A stretch of DNA of 64,000 nucleotides from Iris pallida (GCA_029216955.1 JANAVB010007000.1:1952200-2016199), one strand, 5' to 3'. Counted from the stretch's first letter, positions 34,001 to 46,062 are shown. Notes: generated by a model from the sequence alone, not told the origin. A program made the numbers and translations.

Positions 34001-34429
34001 TCACTTGAAATGATTTCCTTCTTTTTATATAAACTGTACACTATCATGTATTCAATAGCTCACATCCTCCTGCCTACACAGTCACAAACACATACATTAT
34101 TCCCTCTCTCTTAACCTATGTATATCTATATGTGGTTGAGACATATATATATATACAGATATATATATATGTTCCTATAGATAAATATATGTGTGTAATG
34201 TGTATATAGGATATAATGTGCTATTGTTATGATACAATGTATGGGTATATAGGATATATTGTATTACGTGTTATGATATATGGTGTCATGATATTGGGAT
34301 ATTGTGTGTTATGTTATAGTGTGAACATAGGGTATGGGTAATAAGGCTATAGGCTATATACTTTATAATAGATTTTAATCAATATACCAATGTGAGTATA
34401 GGCATGGCTTGACATGGTTTTGCCTAGAT

Positions 34430-34570
34430 TAGCCTAGAAAACCTAGAATAGTCTTGCTAGACCAAGATTAGACTAGTTGACCTATATTAGACTTGGTTGA
34501 ACTAGGTGTGACTTCAAGGTTGACCAGAGTTGACCAAGAGTTGACCTTGGTCTAGATTGACCTAGTTCAT
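34430..34570 (+). repeat. GTTGACC cluster
   Basis: Five or more TTGACC units and several ACTAG/CTAGATTAGAC units lie within 140 bp. TTGAC is the core of the WRKY-binding W-box, but this is a motif match only. Copy in the 3' LTR at 43670-43775. Confidence 0.65.
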
Positions 34571-34847
34571 GTAGAATGCATTAAATTGCATTGTATTATC
34601 ATTGTAGACTCATAGTGACTTGTACTGTTCTATAGGAGACAGACACCACTCCTCGGACAGTCTATATTCTCTCAGATTCACCGGTTACAGGCGAGTACAT
34701 TCTCTGATCATTTCATATCCTGCATTAGGAGTATATTTCCTGCTTTAGATTACTATACATGATGCTGACACGTTGAAAACACGGATTAGTACTATATGGA
34801 TCTTGTTCTGCGATGTTATCCCCTTAGCGGATACATCGGGTATTCGT

Positions 34848-35075
34848 GTTCGTGTACTTTATCGTGAAAATCGTGTACTCCTTGTATTTGCGACTTTCGT
34901 GTACGAAACGTGTGAAATCGTGTATAATCATGTATTCACATGACCTTCGTGTACAATAACATAACTTAGCCAGATCCTTGTGTATTGATTGGGGCAGGGG
35001 AGTAGAAGTGGTTATGTATTCAATTTAGTAGATTACTCGTGTACAACCTCTGTAGATTACTCGTGTATAACATCG
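34848..35075 (+). repeat. TCGTGTA motif array
   Basis: About ten TCGTGTA(C/T) units, repeated in the 3' LTR at 44055-44283. Confidence 0.8.
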
Positions 35076-35738
35076 TGCCGTTTACATAACCATCTTGTGC
35101 TCTGAATTACTAGACACTATCAGTTCTCTATATACTGTAGCTATTTATTTACAGTCTTTCCTGTTTATCATATTTCTTCAGTTTTTTGTATTTTACTCTA
35201 TAAGCATGATTATATATCCTGACCTGCTATGATTTGTTGAGATGTACTGTGCTCGCTCCTGTCCTGACTGGACCTGTTGAAATATTACAGAGGACGAGGC
35301 TGAGGCGTTCTGCCCTACCTACTACAGTGCTACACTAGACGAGTGCGTGGACTTGGACCAGCAGCAGAATCCACTAGCTGTAGATTACACTCCCTTAGAC
35401 TAGGACTGTCTTTACTATTCTGGATTATTGTACTAGACTTGAGATATTCTGAGATGTATTTATTTTAGACACTTAGAACTCTGGATTGTATCTCTGTGAC
35501 TCTCTGTTCTGGATATTGTTATCTTTCATTACATATCTATCTTACCTGTTCTACCTTAGCTGTGGTTGAGTTGCATTTTGTGTTATGTCACCCCCATTCG
35601 GGGTGTATAACTGCTATACCTTCAATTGTTAGATGTTGTGACCTAGGACAGTGTTCTACAACCGACACTGCGGCATAGGCTGGACGTACCCACGTCTCGT
35701 GCCCTTACTCTAGGGTGCGGGTCGTGACACGTTTTTAG

Positions 35739-35757
35739 TGGTGGCCCATGCAGGTCC
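35739..35757 (+). promoter_or_regulatory. Element E primer-binding-site region
   Basis: TGGTGGCCCATGCAGGTCC begins nine bases after the LTR end. Shared with C and B. Confidence 0.7.
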
Positions 35758-35980
35758 AGGATATAAGTGTAGTGGTATTCGAACTAGAATATCGCTGCAG
35801 CCTGCAGTAGAAATTAGCATTTTTTTTTGAAGGTACTCAATCACACTAGGAAAAACTCCTTATCAAATTCCGTATATCTATTTTGCTGCTTATTGTCTTC
35901 CTTAGAATTTTAAACTGTCCTCCTTTGATTATTTCGACTCATTCTCAGTAATTGCTTCTTGTTTGATCTATGTCTCCAGG
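35758..35980 (+). other. Element E internal leader before gag
   Basis: About 220 noncoding bases between primer site and the first in-frame ATG of gag. Nothing else seen. Confidence 0.5.
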
Positions 35981-36910
35981 ATGGTTGAGACGTGATCGTA
36001 TCGCCCCGTGACGGAAGAGGCTGGAGAGGGGTCTGCCACCTCTCGTGTCCAGCATCCAGCTCTCGGTGTCACAGGGCCAGTGCAGCCCTCAGGAGTGGGA
36101 GTTTCTGCCACTTTTGGAGGAGCACCTCCAGCAGACGGGAGGCCGAGCATGGTGATTCCTGAGATCCTTCCCACGCAGCAGCCTCCGCCTGCGGGGATGG
36201 TTGATGCTGCTCATCTCTTCTCCTTCGTGGAGAGGATTCTGGAGTCCTCGCACCAGCGGAGTCAGAGGCAGACTGCAGATTTCAGGCAGGGGATTGATGA
36301 GGCGCACCAGCTGGTACGCACGACTGTTGAGATGGTGACTGGTCAGGGGGCTCAGCAGCAGCCCCGTCGGAGAGAGAGAGATATTCAGGACTTCCAGAAG
36401 ATGCATCCTCGGGAGTTCTTGGGCACAGAGGGCATTCACTATGCCGATGATTGGATTGAGCACATAGAGGAGATCTTCCGACTGGCAGAGATACCAGTTT
36501 GGCTTCACATTGAGGCAGCGGGCAGCCAGATGCAGGATTTGGCCCGTGCATGGTACCAGACTGATCCCAGAGTAGGGATGGAGGGCCAGACTTGGGCCCC
36601 ATTCAAGGAACTATTTAAAGAACAGTTCTTCCCTGATGTTGCCTTGGGTGGGATCGAGGTGCAGTTCGAGGCTCTGGTTCAGGGGAACCAGACGGTGGCG
36701 GAGTATGCCGGGGAGTTCTGCAGACTAGCCTGGTTCATTGATGATCTGACGGAGAAGACCAAGGCGAGGAAGTTTCGCCGAGGCCTAATTAGGGAGATTC
36801 GGTCGCTGACTAAGAGCGACCGGAATGCTACTTTTGCTGAGATTTATTCTGAGGCCATGGCGGCAGAGGACGACCTGGGACTGAGGCAGAAGAGAGGTCG
36901 CGACTTTTAG
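35981..36910 (+). pseudogene. gag: Element E gag, N-terminal part
   Basis: The reading frame contains the retrotransposon gag domain (DWIEHIEEIFRLAEIP, ARAWYQTD, FKEQFFPD, VAEYAGEFCRLAWFIDD, KFRRGLIREIRS) over about 300 codons. The nearest in-frame ATG is at 35981, but a TGA at 35993-35995 follows it, so the long open segment starts without ATG at 36008. It ends in TAG at 36908-36910, after RDF, where glutamine would be expected before the Ser/Gln-rich tail. The frame then stays open in the next segment. Confidence 0.88.
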
Positions 36911-37531
36911 TCAGGCAGTAGCAGTCAGGGGCAGGCCAAGTGGCCTCATTTCCAGCAGCAGATTCAGCATCAGAGGCCAGTGCAGCAGTTTCAGCAGCAG
37001 GGCCGTGCACCTTTCCAGCAGGTGCAGCACCAGCATCAGAGGGGGCAGCGGGCACCCAGGCAGCAGACTATTAGTTGTACTTTCTGCAAGAAGCTTGGGC
37101 ACAAGTAGGACGAGTGCAGGAAGAGGCTCGCCAGATGCTTGATGTGTGGGTCAGCAGACCATCAGATGTGAGAGTGTCCAGTTGCGTCGATGCGTCCGTT
37201 ACCAGGAGGAGCTGGGGCAGCCAAGGCTCCAGCAGGCCAGCAGAGGGGACCAGTCCTGCAGACCCAGCAGCAGAGGTTCCAGCAGCACCAGCAGCAGGCA
37301 CGGGGTGGACAGCAGGGACGAGCTTTCGCCATGGCAGCTGAGGATGCTGAGGTCATCGGAGAGCTGATAGCAGGTTCGGTTCTTCTCGACTCCCTTCCAG
37401 CTTTTGCACTCTTTGATTCCGGGGCTTCCCACAGCTTTGTGTCTGTATCATATGCTATTAGACACAGTTTGATTTCCGAACCATTGCCTAGGACCTGCAA
37501 GATCACGACCGGGGTGGGGTCATCCTTGTGA
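36911..37531 (+). pseudogene. gag-pol: Element E gag zinc knuckles and protease
   Basis: Same frame as gag. A Gln-rich linker precedes two CCHC knuckles: CTFCKKLGHK followed by a TAG (37106-37108), and CLMCGSADHQM followed by a TGA (37169-37171), each stop falling inside the knuckle just before its last Cys. A second Gln-rich linker leads to the aspartic protease (ALFDSGASHSFVS, near 37407-37445). The frame ends at TGA 37529-37531, where one base appears lost, shifting into the RT frame at about 37527. Confidence 0.88.
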
Positions 37532-39423
37532 GTGATGTTTGCAGAGGACGGAGTGTCATTTTGGGAGGCCGAGAGTTGGGGGTGAGTCTACTAGTCATGT
37601 CATTACCGAACTACGATATTGTATTAGGTATGGACTGGCTGAGTAGACACCACGCCCGCATTGATTGCCGTGGGGGTAGAGTTTTGTTCGGGGCCCCAGG
37701 AGAGCCAGAGTTTGAGTACACCCGACGGCAGGCAGAGCAGGACGGCGGAGTTTTCTGTGGAGCATCAGTCGAGGAGCAGGTGGCTCCGTATCCCTTGATC
37801 GCAGAGTTTATGGACGTGTTTCCAGAGGAGTTGCCAGGGCTTCCACCAGACAGAGATGTGGAGTTCTCAATAGACTTGGTTCCCGGCGCGGAACCGATCT
37901 CTCAGCATGTCTATCGAGTGAACAACAGCGAGTTAGTGGAGCTGCAGAAGCAGGTGGATGAGCTGCAGGACAAGGGCTTCATTCGCTCGAGTTTTTCACC
38001 TTGGGGTGCACTGGTACTTTTCGTACCCAAGAAGGATGGGTCGGTACGTATGTGTATCGACTACAGGACACTTAACAACCTGACAATCAAGAACAGATAC
38101 CCACTGCCGCGGATCGATGATTTTTTTGATCAGTTGAGCGGAGCTCGGGTGTTCTCCAAGATTGATTTGAGGTCAGGCTATCACCAGGTGAAGGTGAAGA
38201 GGGAGGATATTCCCAAGACCGCTTTCAGGACGCGGTACGGGCAGTTCGAGATTCTGGTTATGCCGTTTGGGCTAACCAATGCTCCAGCAGTGTTTATGAA
38301 TCTAATGAACAAGGTGTTCCACCAGTACTTGGACAAGTTCGTGGTGGTGTTCATTGATGATATATTGATATATTCCATGACAGAGGAGGAGCACGAGGAA
38401 CATCTGCGGATAGTGCTAGAGACTCTCAGGCGGGAGCAGCTCTATGGAAAACTCTCCAAGTGTGAGTTTTTCTTCGACCGGGTAGACTTCTTGGGGCATG
38501 TGGTGACTGGAGATGGTATCTCAGTTGACCCCAAGAAGATTGTAGCAGTTGAGGCTTGGGCAGCGCCGACTTCAGTAGCAGAGATCAGGAGTTTCCTGGG
38601 GCTGGCAGGATACTATAGGAGATTTGTGCAGGATTTCTTCCGGGTAGTAGAGCCGTTGACACGGTTGACCCGGAAGGATACTGAGTATGTTTGGTCAGAG
38701 GAGTGTCAGGCAGCTTTTGATGAGTTGAAGAAGCGGCTTACGACAGCTCCGATTCTGACATTACCTTCAGGATCAGGTGTTTTCACTATTTATAGTGATG
38801 CTTCAGGGAAGGGGCTGGGTTGTGTCTTGCAGCAGCATGGGAGGGTGATTGCCTATGCTTCCAGGCAATTACGTCCCCATGAGAAGAACTACCCTACCCA
38901 TGACCTGGAGCTGGCGGCGGTGATTTTTGCTTTGAAGTTATGGAAGCACTATCTGTATGGCGAGAGGGTGGAGATCTTCACAGACCACAAGAGCTTGAAG
39001 TACGTGTTCACTCAGAAGGAGTTGAACATGAGACAGCGCAGGTGGCTTGAGCTGATGAAGGACTTTGATGTCGCACTCCAGTATCACCCGGGGAAGGCCA
39101 ACGTGGTTGCCGATGCCTTGAGTAGGTATCCGACAGCCATGTGTTTGACTATGGATCGGCACCTGCTTGCAGACTTAGAGAGTCTTGAGATTGAGGTGAT
39201 CGTGCCCGAAGTACAGATGCAGTTATGGGGCCTGCAGATACAGTCAGATTTGATGGACAGGATCAAGGCGATACAGTTTGATGATGTGGCTCTGCGGAGT
39301 ATCCGAGAGCAGATCAGTATGGGAGTGCAGGATATTGAGTTCTCACTTGCAGAGGATGGTGCCCTGAGGCACGGTGCCAGGTTATGTGTGCCTAGCGGGG
39401 AGCTCAGAGAGCAGATTATGTAG
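37528..39423 (+). pseudogene. pol: Element E pol: protease end, reverse transcriptase, RNase H
   Basis: 631 open codons. The protease end ([10 protein letters not shown]) is followed by the RT ([45 protein letters not shown], the FIDD catalytic box at residues about 275-278) and by RNase H ([12 protein letters not shown] near residue 422, [24 protein letters not shown]), ending before the integrase zinc finger. The first codon is GTG because the frame is entered by frameshift, not by a start. It stops at TAG 39421-39423; the frame continues into integrase. Confidence 0.93.
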
Positions 39424-40257
39424 GAGGCTCACAGGTCGCAGTACTCTATACATCCTGGTGCCAACAAGATGTACAGGGATCTGCGAGAGCATGTCTGGTG
39501 GTACGGGATGAAGAGGGAGGTGTCCAACTTCGTAGCTAGATGCTTGATCTGTCAGCAGGTCAAGGCTGAGAGGCAGAGGCCTGGAGGATTATTGCAGCCG
39601 CTACCCATTCCAGAGTGGAAGTGGGAGCACATTACCATGGACTTTGTATCAGGATTTCCCCGTACACCAGGAGGAAAAGATGCGATTTGGGTCATCGTCG
39701 ACAGGTTGACCAAATCAGCCCACTTCTTGCCATTCAAGGTGGGTACGTCTACAGAGAGGCTGGCGGAGTTATATATGAGGCAGATAGTCAGGATTCACGG
39801 AGTCCCCGTCAGCATAGTCTCAGATCGGGATAGCCGCTTTACTTCCCATTTCTGGAGGAGTCTACAGACTAGCTTGGGCACTCAGCCCAAGTTCAGTACT
39901 GCATACCACCCCCAGACGGACGGACAGTCAGAGAAGACTATTCAGACCCTTGAGGATATGTTACGGACGTACGTCCTAGATTTTGGAGGTTTCTGGGAGG
40001 ATCACCTGCATTTGGTGGAGTTCGCTTACAACAACAGTTATCAGGCCAGCATTGAGATGTCACCGTTTGAGGATCTGTACGGACGTAGGTGTCGTACACC
40101 CTTATCTTGGGATGATGTTGGAGAGCGAGCTTTACTGGGACCAGAGATGGTTGTTGACGCAGCCGAGAAGGTGAAGCTCATCAGGGACAGACTTCGCGTG
40201 GTACAGGACAGTCATCGACACTGGGCCGATAGCCACCGGAGGCCGCTGGAGTTTGAG
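39424..40257 (+). pseudogene. pol: Element E integrase (exon before intron)
   Basis: In frame with RT after one TAG. The zinc finger (HRSQYSIHPG...CLICQQV) is followed by the core with D58 (ITMDFVSGF), D119 (IVSDRDSRF) and E155 (TDGQSEKT), counted from Met 39469, giving the D,D35E spacing. Then come SPFEDLYGRRCRTPLSWDD and the RRPLEFE motif. Coding identity breaks exactly after GAG at 40257, at a GT splice donor; in the unspliced frame a stop follows at 40267. Confidence 0.92.
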
Positions 40258-40354
40258 GTACAGATTTAGAAGTAGGGTTAGAAGTAGGTTGTATTTTTTG
40301 TTTGTTGATTGATCGTGTTTGATTTTAGTAACTTGAGACCTTGCTTGTGATTAG
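40258..40354 (+). other. Probable 97-bp spliceosomal intron in E pol
   Basis: GTACAG...GATTAG, T-rich, phase 0, with several stops in frame. Both sides encode adjoining parts of the conserved RRPLEF(E)-VGD motif, which is continuous in element D (29542-30324). Both junctions read AG/GT. A simple 97-bp insertion is the alternative. Confidence 0.75.
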
Positions 40355-40876
40355 GTTGGAGACATAGTTTTTCTGTGGATATCTCCGACTCGTGGTACGA
40401 TACGTTTTGGTGGAGGTGGGAAGCTTAGCCCGCGCTTCATCGGCCCTTTCGTTATCAGCGGAAGAGTCGGTGACGTGGCATACAGGCTAGACTTGCCACC
40501 TGCACTAGTGGGCATCCACAACGTATTCCACGTATCCCAGCTGAGACGGTACGTGGCTGACCCTAGCCATGTGCTCGATCACTCGGAGATAGAGGTTGGA
40601 CCTACTCTCAGTTATCCAGAGCAGCCTGTGGAGATTCTGGATCGCCGAGAGAAGGTATTGAGGAACCAGGTGATACCCTTGGTACGCGACGCATGGAGGC
40701 ATCATTCTCCAGGAGAGTCTACCTGGGAATGGGAGGATGAGATGTGCGAGCGGTACCCCTATCTTTTTGGACCTTGTGGTATACTTTTCTATCCTTCTCA
40801 GCAGTTTAGTTTCGCCTTTAATTTCGAGGACAAAATTATTTTAAGGGGGATAGATTTGTCACTGCCACTTTTCTAG
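40355..40876 (+). pseudogene. pol: Element E integrase C-terminus and chromodomain (exon after intron)
   Basis: From GTT at 40355 the frame is open: VGDIVFLWISPTRG, KLSPRFIGPFVI (GPY/F module), HNVFHVSQLRRYV, and the chromodomain (EQPVEILDRREKVLRNQ, HHSPGESTWEWEDEM, RYPYLF). The frame runs through the purine tract and 20 bases into the 3' LTR before a stop at 40874-40876. Chromodomains of this kind are thought to steer integration to particular chromatin. Confidence 0.88.
40843..40856 (+). promoter_or_regulatory. Element E polypurine tract
   Basis: AAGGGGGATAGATT adjoins the 3' LTR and is preceded by 'TTTCGAGGACAAAATT', the Tekay/Del signature. Confidence 0.85.
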
Positions 40877-43800
40877 CTTGAGGGTATTTTGGTCATTTTC
40901 AAAATTTTGGAATTATTTTGGGATTTTTATTATTAAATATATTTAATATGATTTTTAGTGATTTTTGGTTATTTTTGGTAGAATTGTTTTGACAATATAG
41001 TTGACTTTGACTCATGTTGACTAGGAGTCTGTCCTATAGGCTAAACTAGGTCAAGACACCTTGGTTAGGTTAAGAAATCCTAGTGTGACCTAAGTTAGTC
41101 ATTTCAAGTTCATTAGAATTGGTTTGGGGTAATTAGGAGTTAGTTTGGTCTGAGAATGGCTTGTGAAGTCACAAGTCATAATCATGACTTAAACCAATTA
41201 GGACTCAACCAACTAGCCAAACCTAGCCCTAGGGCCCTATGGTCGGCCACATGACATCCTCCCCCTCTATAAATACTCTCCTAGGAATTAGGGCTAGCCT
41301 CTTTCTTAGGGTTTATCAAGTTTTTAGAAAGAGGTAAGTTCCATCTTCATAAATTCATAATAAATTCATTTCAAGTCCTTTTTCCTTCAAACAAATTCCA
41401 ATAGGCTCTAAATATTGTGTTCTTGCTGTTGGAAATAATTTTTGACAGGAAAGGAACAATTTGGAAGAGTTTTGGTGGGTTGAGAAATCCTTCTCTTTGA
41501 AGCTTTTTGGGAGTTTGAACACCTATAGGTATAATCCCCTCTAATTCATTTTAAATTCTGTAAAAATCATTTCTAGGTTGCCCTAACCCTAGCCTAACTA
41601 TAGGAATAGGGTTTCCCAAAATTTTGTGTCGTTTCGTGTCCGTTCTGGACACGTATCAGTGCACATTGCTTAGTGTTTGATGAAATGCCCCAATGGGCAT
41701 TTCGTGTGAGTTTTTGAAATCTATTTGAATAGGAAGCTAGCCCTAGGTGTCGTCTAGGGATTCCTTGTATCGTGTGCTGTTATTCGTGTCGTGTCGAGTC
41801 GTGGGGAACACGAGACACGCGAGTGCGGGTGCGAGCGCGCGGGCACAGTACGTGCCCTGCTGCTCGGGGGCCATTGCGCACTCGTTCCTCCACGTGGACA
41901 CGTGATTTTTGGCCTGAGGTTAGAGGCACTGACTGACACAAGGCTCGCAAAGTTTCACGAGTCCTCGTGTCGTGTCTGACACGTTATTTCGGGTGCACTG
42001 GGCAGCTCTGTGTGCGTGTGTGTTCTGTGACTTGTATTCTGTTGTTAATCGATTCTTAATGTTTTTAAATTATGTTTTAATGATTATTAGATCCTAAATG
42101 TGTTATATAATCTCTGTTAAATTAATTTACATGTTAATTTAGGCTTTAAAGTAAAATTTGATTCGAATATGGGTTGGCTCATGGGATTTTTCTGATACTG
42201 CCCGATACTGTATTTCCCAGTTTTGTTCAACCTAGTTTAATGCTTTTTTGCTATGTTTCCAATTGGTTTTTGATTTCCCACATGTTTCATATTATGTTAG
42301 CTAAGTGTTCATTCAAAATCTGGGACTGGCATGGTGTATTTTGGATTTTGGTGTTCTAGTTAAGGATGAACTGAAATTGTTCCTGTTTGGGAAACTGATT
42401 TTAAATACTTGCATTCATGTATAAGAGAAACCTGAGTATTCCCTTTATTTCGAGAACAAAACCTGAGATTGGTTACTCAGTTAATAAAAACCTGAGATTG
42501 TTTTCTAGCCACTGAATTCCTTTTATTTTCGAAATGTGAAACCTGAGAATGTATTTGTAACCTGGGAATGTTTGATAAACTGAAATTTGGGTTATGAAAA
42601 CCTGTGATAGTTTAACCACATTAGTAGTTTGTTACCTGATTGTTTTTACTTGTCCATGATTTCTGAATTTAGTTTGTTAACTGTTATGATATGGGGGGTG
42701 TTCAGGAATCTGAAAAAATGTAAGTTGGATTGGTATTTGATTTCTGAACTAGATGTAACCTGAGAAGTCTTACCTAATAACTGTGAGGGAATGGTTCCAG
42801 TTAAGGTTCCTTTACCTATGTTAGTAAACCACATTTTGAATTGGGAACCTGGAAATTTATTCCCTGTTCACTAACTTGCTGAGTTTAAATATCGAGATCA
42901 CTGTCATGAGTTGTATAAACCTGAACTGTTTTCTGTTCCTTCCAATAGGCTATAAAACTGAGATTGTTAAATGATATTGTTAACTGAGATTTATGTGGTT
43001 CACTGTGAACCTGAGATTAGTCATAAAACCTGAGATGAATTTGAAGTATTTGTCATTGTTAACTGATTTCTGGATTTGGGGTTTGTTGATGTGTTGAGTT
43101 CAATCACTGATATTTAAATGAGGGGACTGAACTGGGTTATGTCTAAATTGTTTGAACTGTTGGGAGTTAGCAAACCTGAGATGGTTTCCTTAATTAACTA
43201 AGTGAATGGTTCACTTGAAATAATTTCCTTCTTTTTATATAAACTGTACACTGTCATGTATTCAATAGCTCACACCCTCCTGCCTATACAGTCACAAACA
43301 CATACATTATTCCCTCTCTCTTAACCTACGTATATCTATATGTGGTTGAGACATATATATATATACAGATATATATATATGTTCCTATAGATAATATATG
43401 TGTGTAATGTGTATATAGGATATAATGTGCTATTGTTATGATACAATGTATGGGTATATAGGATATATTGTATTATGTGTTATGATATATGGTGTCATGA
43501 TATTGGGATATTGTGTGTTATGTTATAGTGTGAACATAGGGTATGGGTAATAAGGCTATAGGCTATATACTTTATAATAGATTTTAATCAATATACCAAT
43601 GTGAGTATAGGCATGGCTTGACATGGTTTTGCCTAGATTAGCCTAGAAAACCTAGAATAGTCTTGCTAGACCTAGATTAGACTAGTTGACCTAGATTAGA
43701 CTTGGTTGAACTAGGTGTGACTTCAAGGTTGACCAGAGTTGACCAAGAGTTGACTTTGGTCTAGATTGACCTAGTTCATGTAGAATGCATTAAATTGCAT

Positions 43801-44938
43801 TGTATTATCATTGTAGACTCATAGTGACTTGTACTGTTCTATAGGAGACAGGCACCACTCCTCGGACAGTCTATATTCTCTCAGATTCACCGCTTACAGG
43901 CGAGTACATTCTCTGATCATTTCATATCCTGCATTAGGAGTATATTTCCTGCTTTAGATTACTATACATGATGCTGACACGTTGGAAACACGGATTAGTA
44001 CTATATGGATCTTGTTCTGCGATGTTATCCCCTTAGCGGATACATCGGGTATTCGTGTTCGTGTACTTTATCGTGAACATCGTGTACTCCTTGTATTTGC
44101 GACTTTCGTGTACGAAACGTGTGAAATCGTGTATAATCATGTATTCACATGACCTTCGTGTACAATAACATAACTTAGCCAGATCCTTGTGTATTGATTG
44201 GGGCGGGGGAGTAGAAGTGGTTATGTATTCAATTTAGTAGATTACTTGTGTACAACCTCTGTAGATTACTCGTGTATAACATCGTGCCGTTTACATAACC
44301 ATCTTGTGCTCTGAATCACTAGACACTATCAGTTCTCTATATACTGTAGCTATTTATTTACAGTCTTTCCTGTTTATCATATTTCTTCAGTTTCTTGTAT
44401 TTTACTCTATAAGCATGATTATATATCCTGACCTGCTATGATTTGTTGAGATGTACTGTGCTCGCTCCTGTCCTGACTGGACCTGTTGAAATATTACAGA
44501 GGACGAGGCTGAGGCGTTCTGCCCTACCTACTACGGTGCTACACTAGATGAGTGCCTGGACTTGGACCAGCAGCAGGATCCACTAGCTGTAGATGACACT
44601 CCCTTAGACTAGGACTGTCTTTACTATTCTGGATTATTGTACTAGACTTGAGATATTCTGAGATGTATTTATTTTAGACACTTAGAACTCTGGATTGTAT
44701 CTCTGTGATTCTCTGTTCTGGATATTGTTATCTTTCATTATTTATCTATCTTACCTGTTCTACCTTAGCTGTGGTTGAGTTGCATTTTGTGTTATGTCAC
44801 CCCCATTCGGGGAGTATGACTGCTATACCTTCAATTGTTAGATGTTGTGACCTAGGACAGCGTTCTACCGCCGACACTGCGGTGTAGGCTGGACGTACCC
44901 ACGTCTCGTGCCCTTACTTTAGGGTGCGGGTCGTGACA
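40857..44938 (+). repeat. Element E 3' LTR (4082 bp)
   Basis: Pairs with 31649-35729. Its TATA box is at 41267-41277. Its 3' end keeps the symmetric ACCGC...GCGGT stem (44866-44882) that is damaged in the 5' copy. Confidence 0.95.
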
Positions 44939-44943
44939 AAAGT
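44939..44943. repeat. Target-site duplication AAAGT (right, element E)
   Basis: Exact copy of 31644-31648. Confidence 0.96.
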
Positions 44944-46062
44944 CTGATACGAACCTTCTGTAATATCCTACCAATCCCAAAAAACTAAGCACATCTGCTA
45001 CGGTCTTAGGTGTTGGATAACTCTCTACTGCTTCTACCTTCTTGGGATCCACTGCTACTCCAGCCCCTGATATGATATATCCCAAAAATGAAATATGATC
45101 CGTCCAAAACTCACACTTGCTGAGCTTGGCATACAATTGGTTCTCTCTCAGAACCTGTAATACTTTTCTGAGGTGATCTTCATGCTCTTCTTCACTAGCT
45201 GAGTATACGAGAATGTCGTCGAGGAACACAACGATAAATTGGTCTAAGTACGGCATAAAAATGTAGTTCATCAATTCCATAAATATTGCTGGAGCATTGG
45301 TCAAACCAAACGGCATTACTAAGAATTCGTAGTGCCCGTACTTGGACCTGAATGTCGTCTTGGGAATATCCTCTTTCCGAACTCTCACTTGATGATACCC
45401 TGATCGAAGATCTATCTTGGAGAAAACCCTTGCTCTGCTCAACTGATCAAATAAGTCGTCGATCCTTGGTAGTGGGTACTTGTTCTTTACTGTTGCTGTG
45501 TTGAGCTTTCTGTAATCAATGCACAATCTTGATGACCCATCCTTCTTCCCTACAAGTACCATTGGTGCTGCCTATGGTGATTCGCTAACTCGAATGAACT
45601 TCTTCGCCTTCAGTTCCTCTATGTGTTGATATACCTTGGCCTGCTCTGAATCTGCCATTCTGTAAACTCGATCTGATATCGGTTTAGTTCCAGTTGCCAA
45701 TTCTATACTGAACTCAATATCCTTAGCCGGTGGTAGACCTGGAAGTTCTTCGGGAAATACGTCTAGAAACTCTTCAACTACCTTCGGAACTTGAACTTCT
45801 TCCATTGCCGTTACTACTCCTTCCTCTTGTTGATTCGCCACTGATCTGACTAAGGTGAACCATTTCATGCTTGGAATATTAAAAGATACACTCCCTCTAC
45901 GATAATCTATTATCGCATGACTGTCTTTCAGCCAGTCCATGCCTAAGATAACGTCAAAATTTCTAACAAGAAATTTTATCAACCTGGCGGGTAAGGAATG
46001 CCCGTAAACTACAACGCTAGAATAATTCTACTGACTCCTACGAGCCCATTACCAGTGAGTAT
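44944..46062 (-). pseudogene. pol: Element D pol, middle segment: protease end and reverse transcriptase
   Basis: Reading leftward from 46062: a degenerate stretch with a frameshift (about 46000), then FDVILGMDWLKD (protease end), [10 protein letters not shown], and the RT ([74 protein letters not shown]). A TAG at 45572-45574 cuts the frame where the family has tryptophan (SESP-W-AAP). The segment joins 31648 across element E in the same frame. Confidence 0.92.
46058..46062. repeat. Target-site duplication AGTAT (left, element F)
   Basis: AGTAT precedes the F terminal TG and recurs at 63842-63846 after its terminal CA. Confidence 0.96.

Larger units (their letters stand above)
31649..35729 (+). 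repeat. Element E 5' LTR (4081 bp)
   Basis: Near-identical to 40857-44938. The TATA box lies only about 410 bp in, so most of the LTR would be transcribed leader. That leader carries three kinds of short-motif repeats (33210-34000, 34430-34570 and 34848-35075) and a terminal hairpin-like module. ORFs of 60-90 codons are not supported as genes. Confidence 0.95.
31649..44938 (+). mobile_element. Element E: Tekay-type chromovirus, 13,290 bp, 4.08-kb LTRs, nested in D pol
   Basis: LTRs 31649-35729 and 40857-44938 start TGTCACTGC and end GTGACA, flanked by perfect AAAGT. Between them lie a primer-site region, gag with two zinc knuckles, protease, RT/RNase H, integrase and a C-terminal chromodomain, then a purine tract. 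By eye the LTRs differ by roughly 1-2 percent. Several stops and one frameshift make it non-autonomous now. Confidence 0.95.

Noticed and set aside
36089..36602. Minus-strand ORFs opposite E gag (139 and 106 codons), and 37071-37506 minus
   Set aside because: Shadows of the gag and Gln-rich linker on the plus strand; no known domain.
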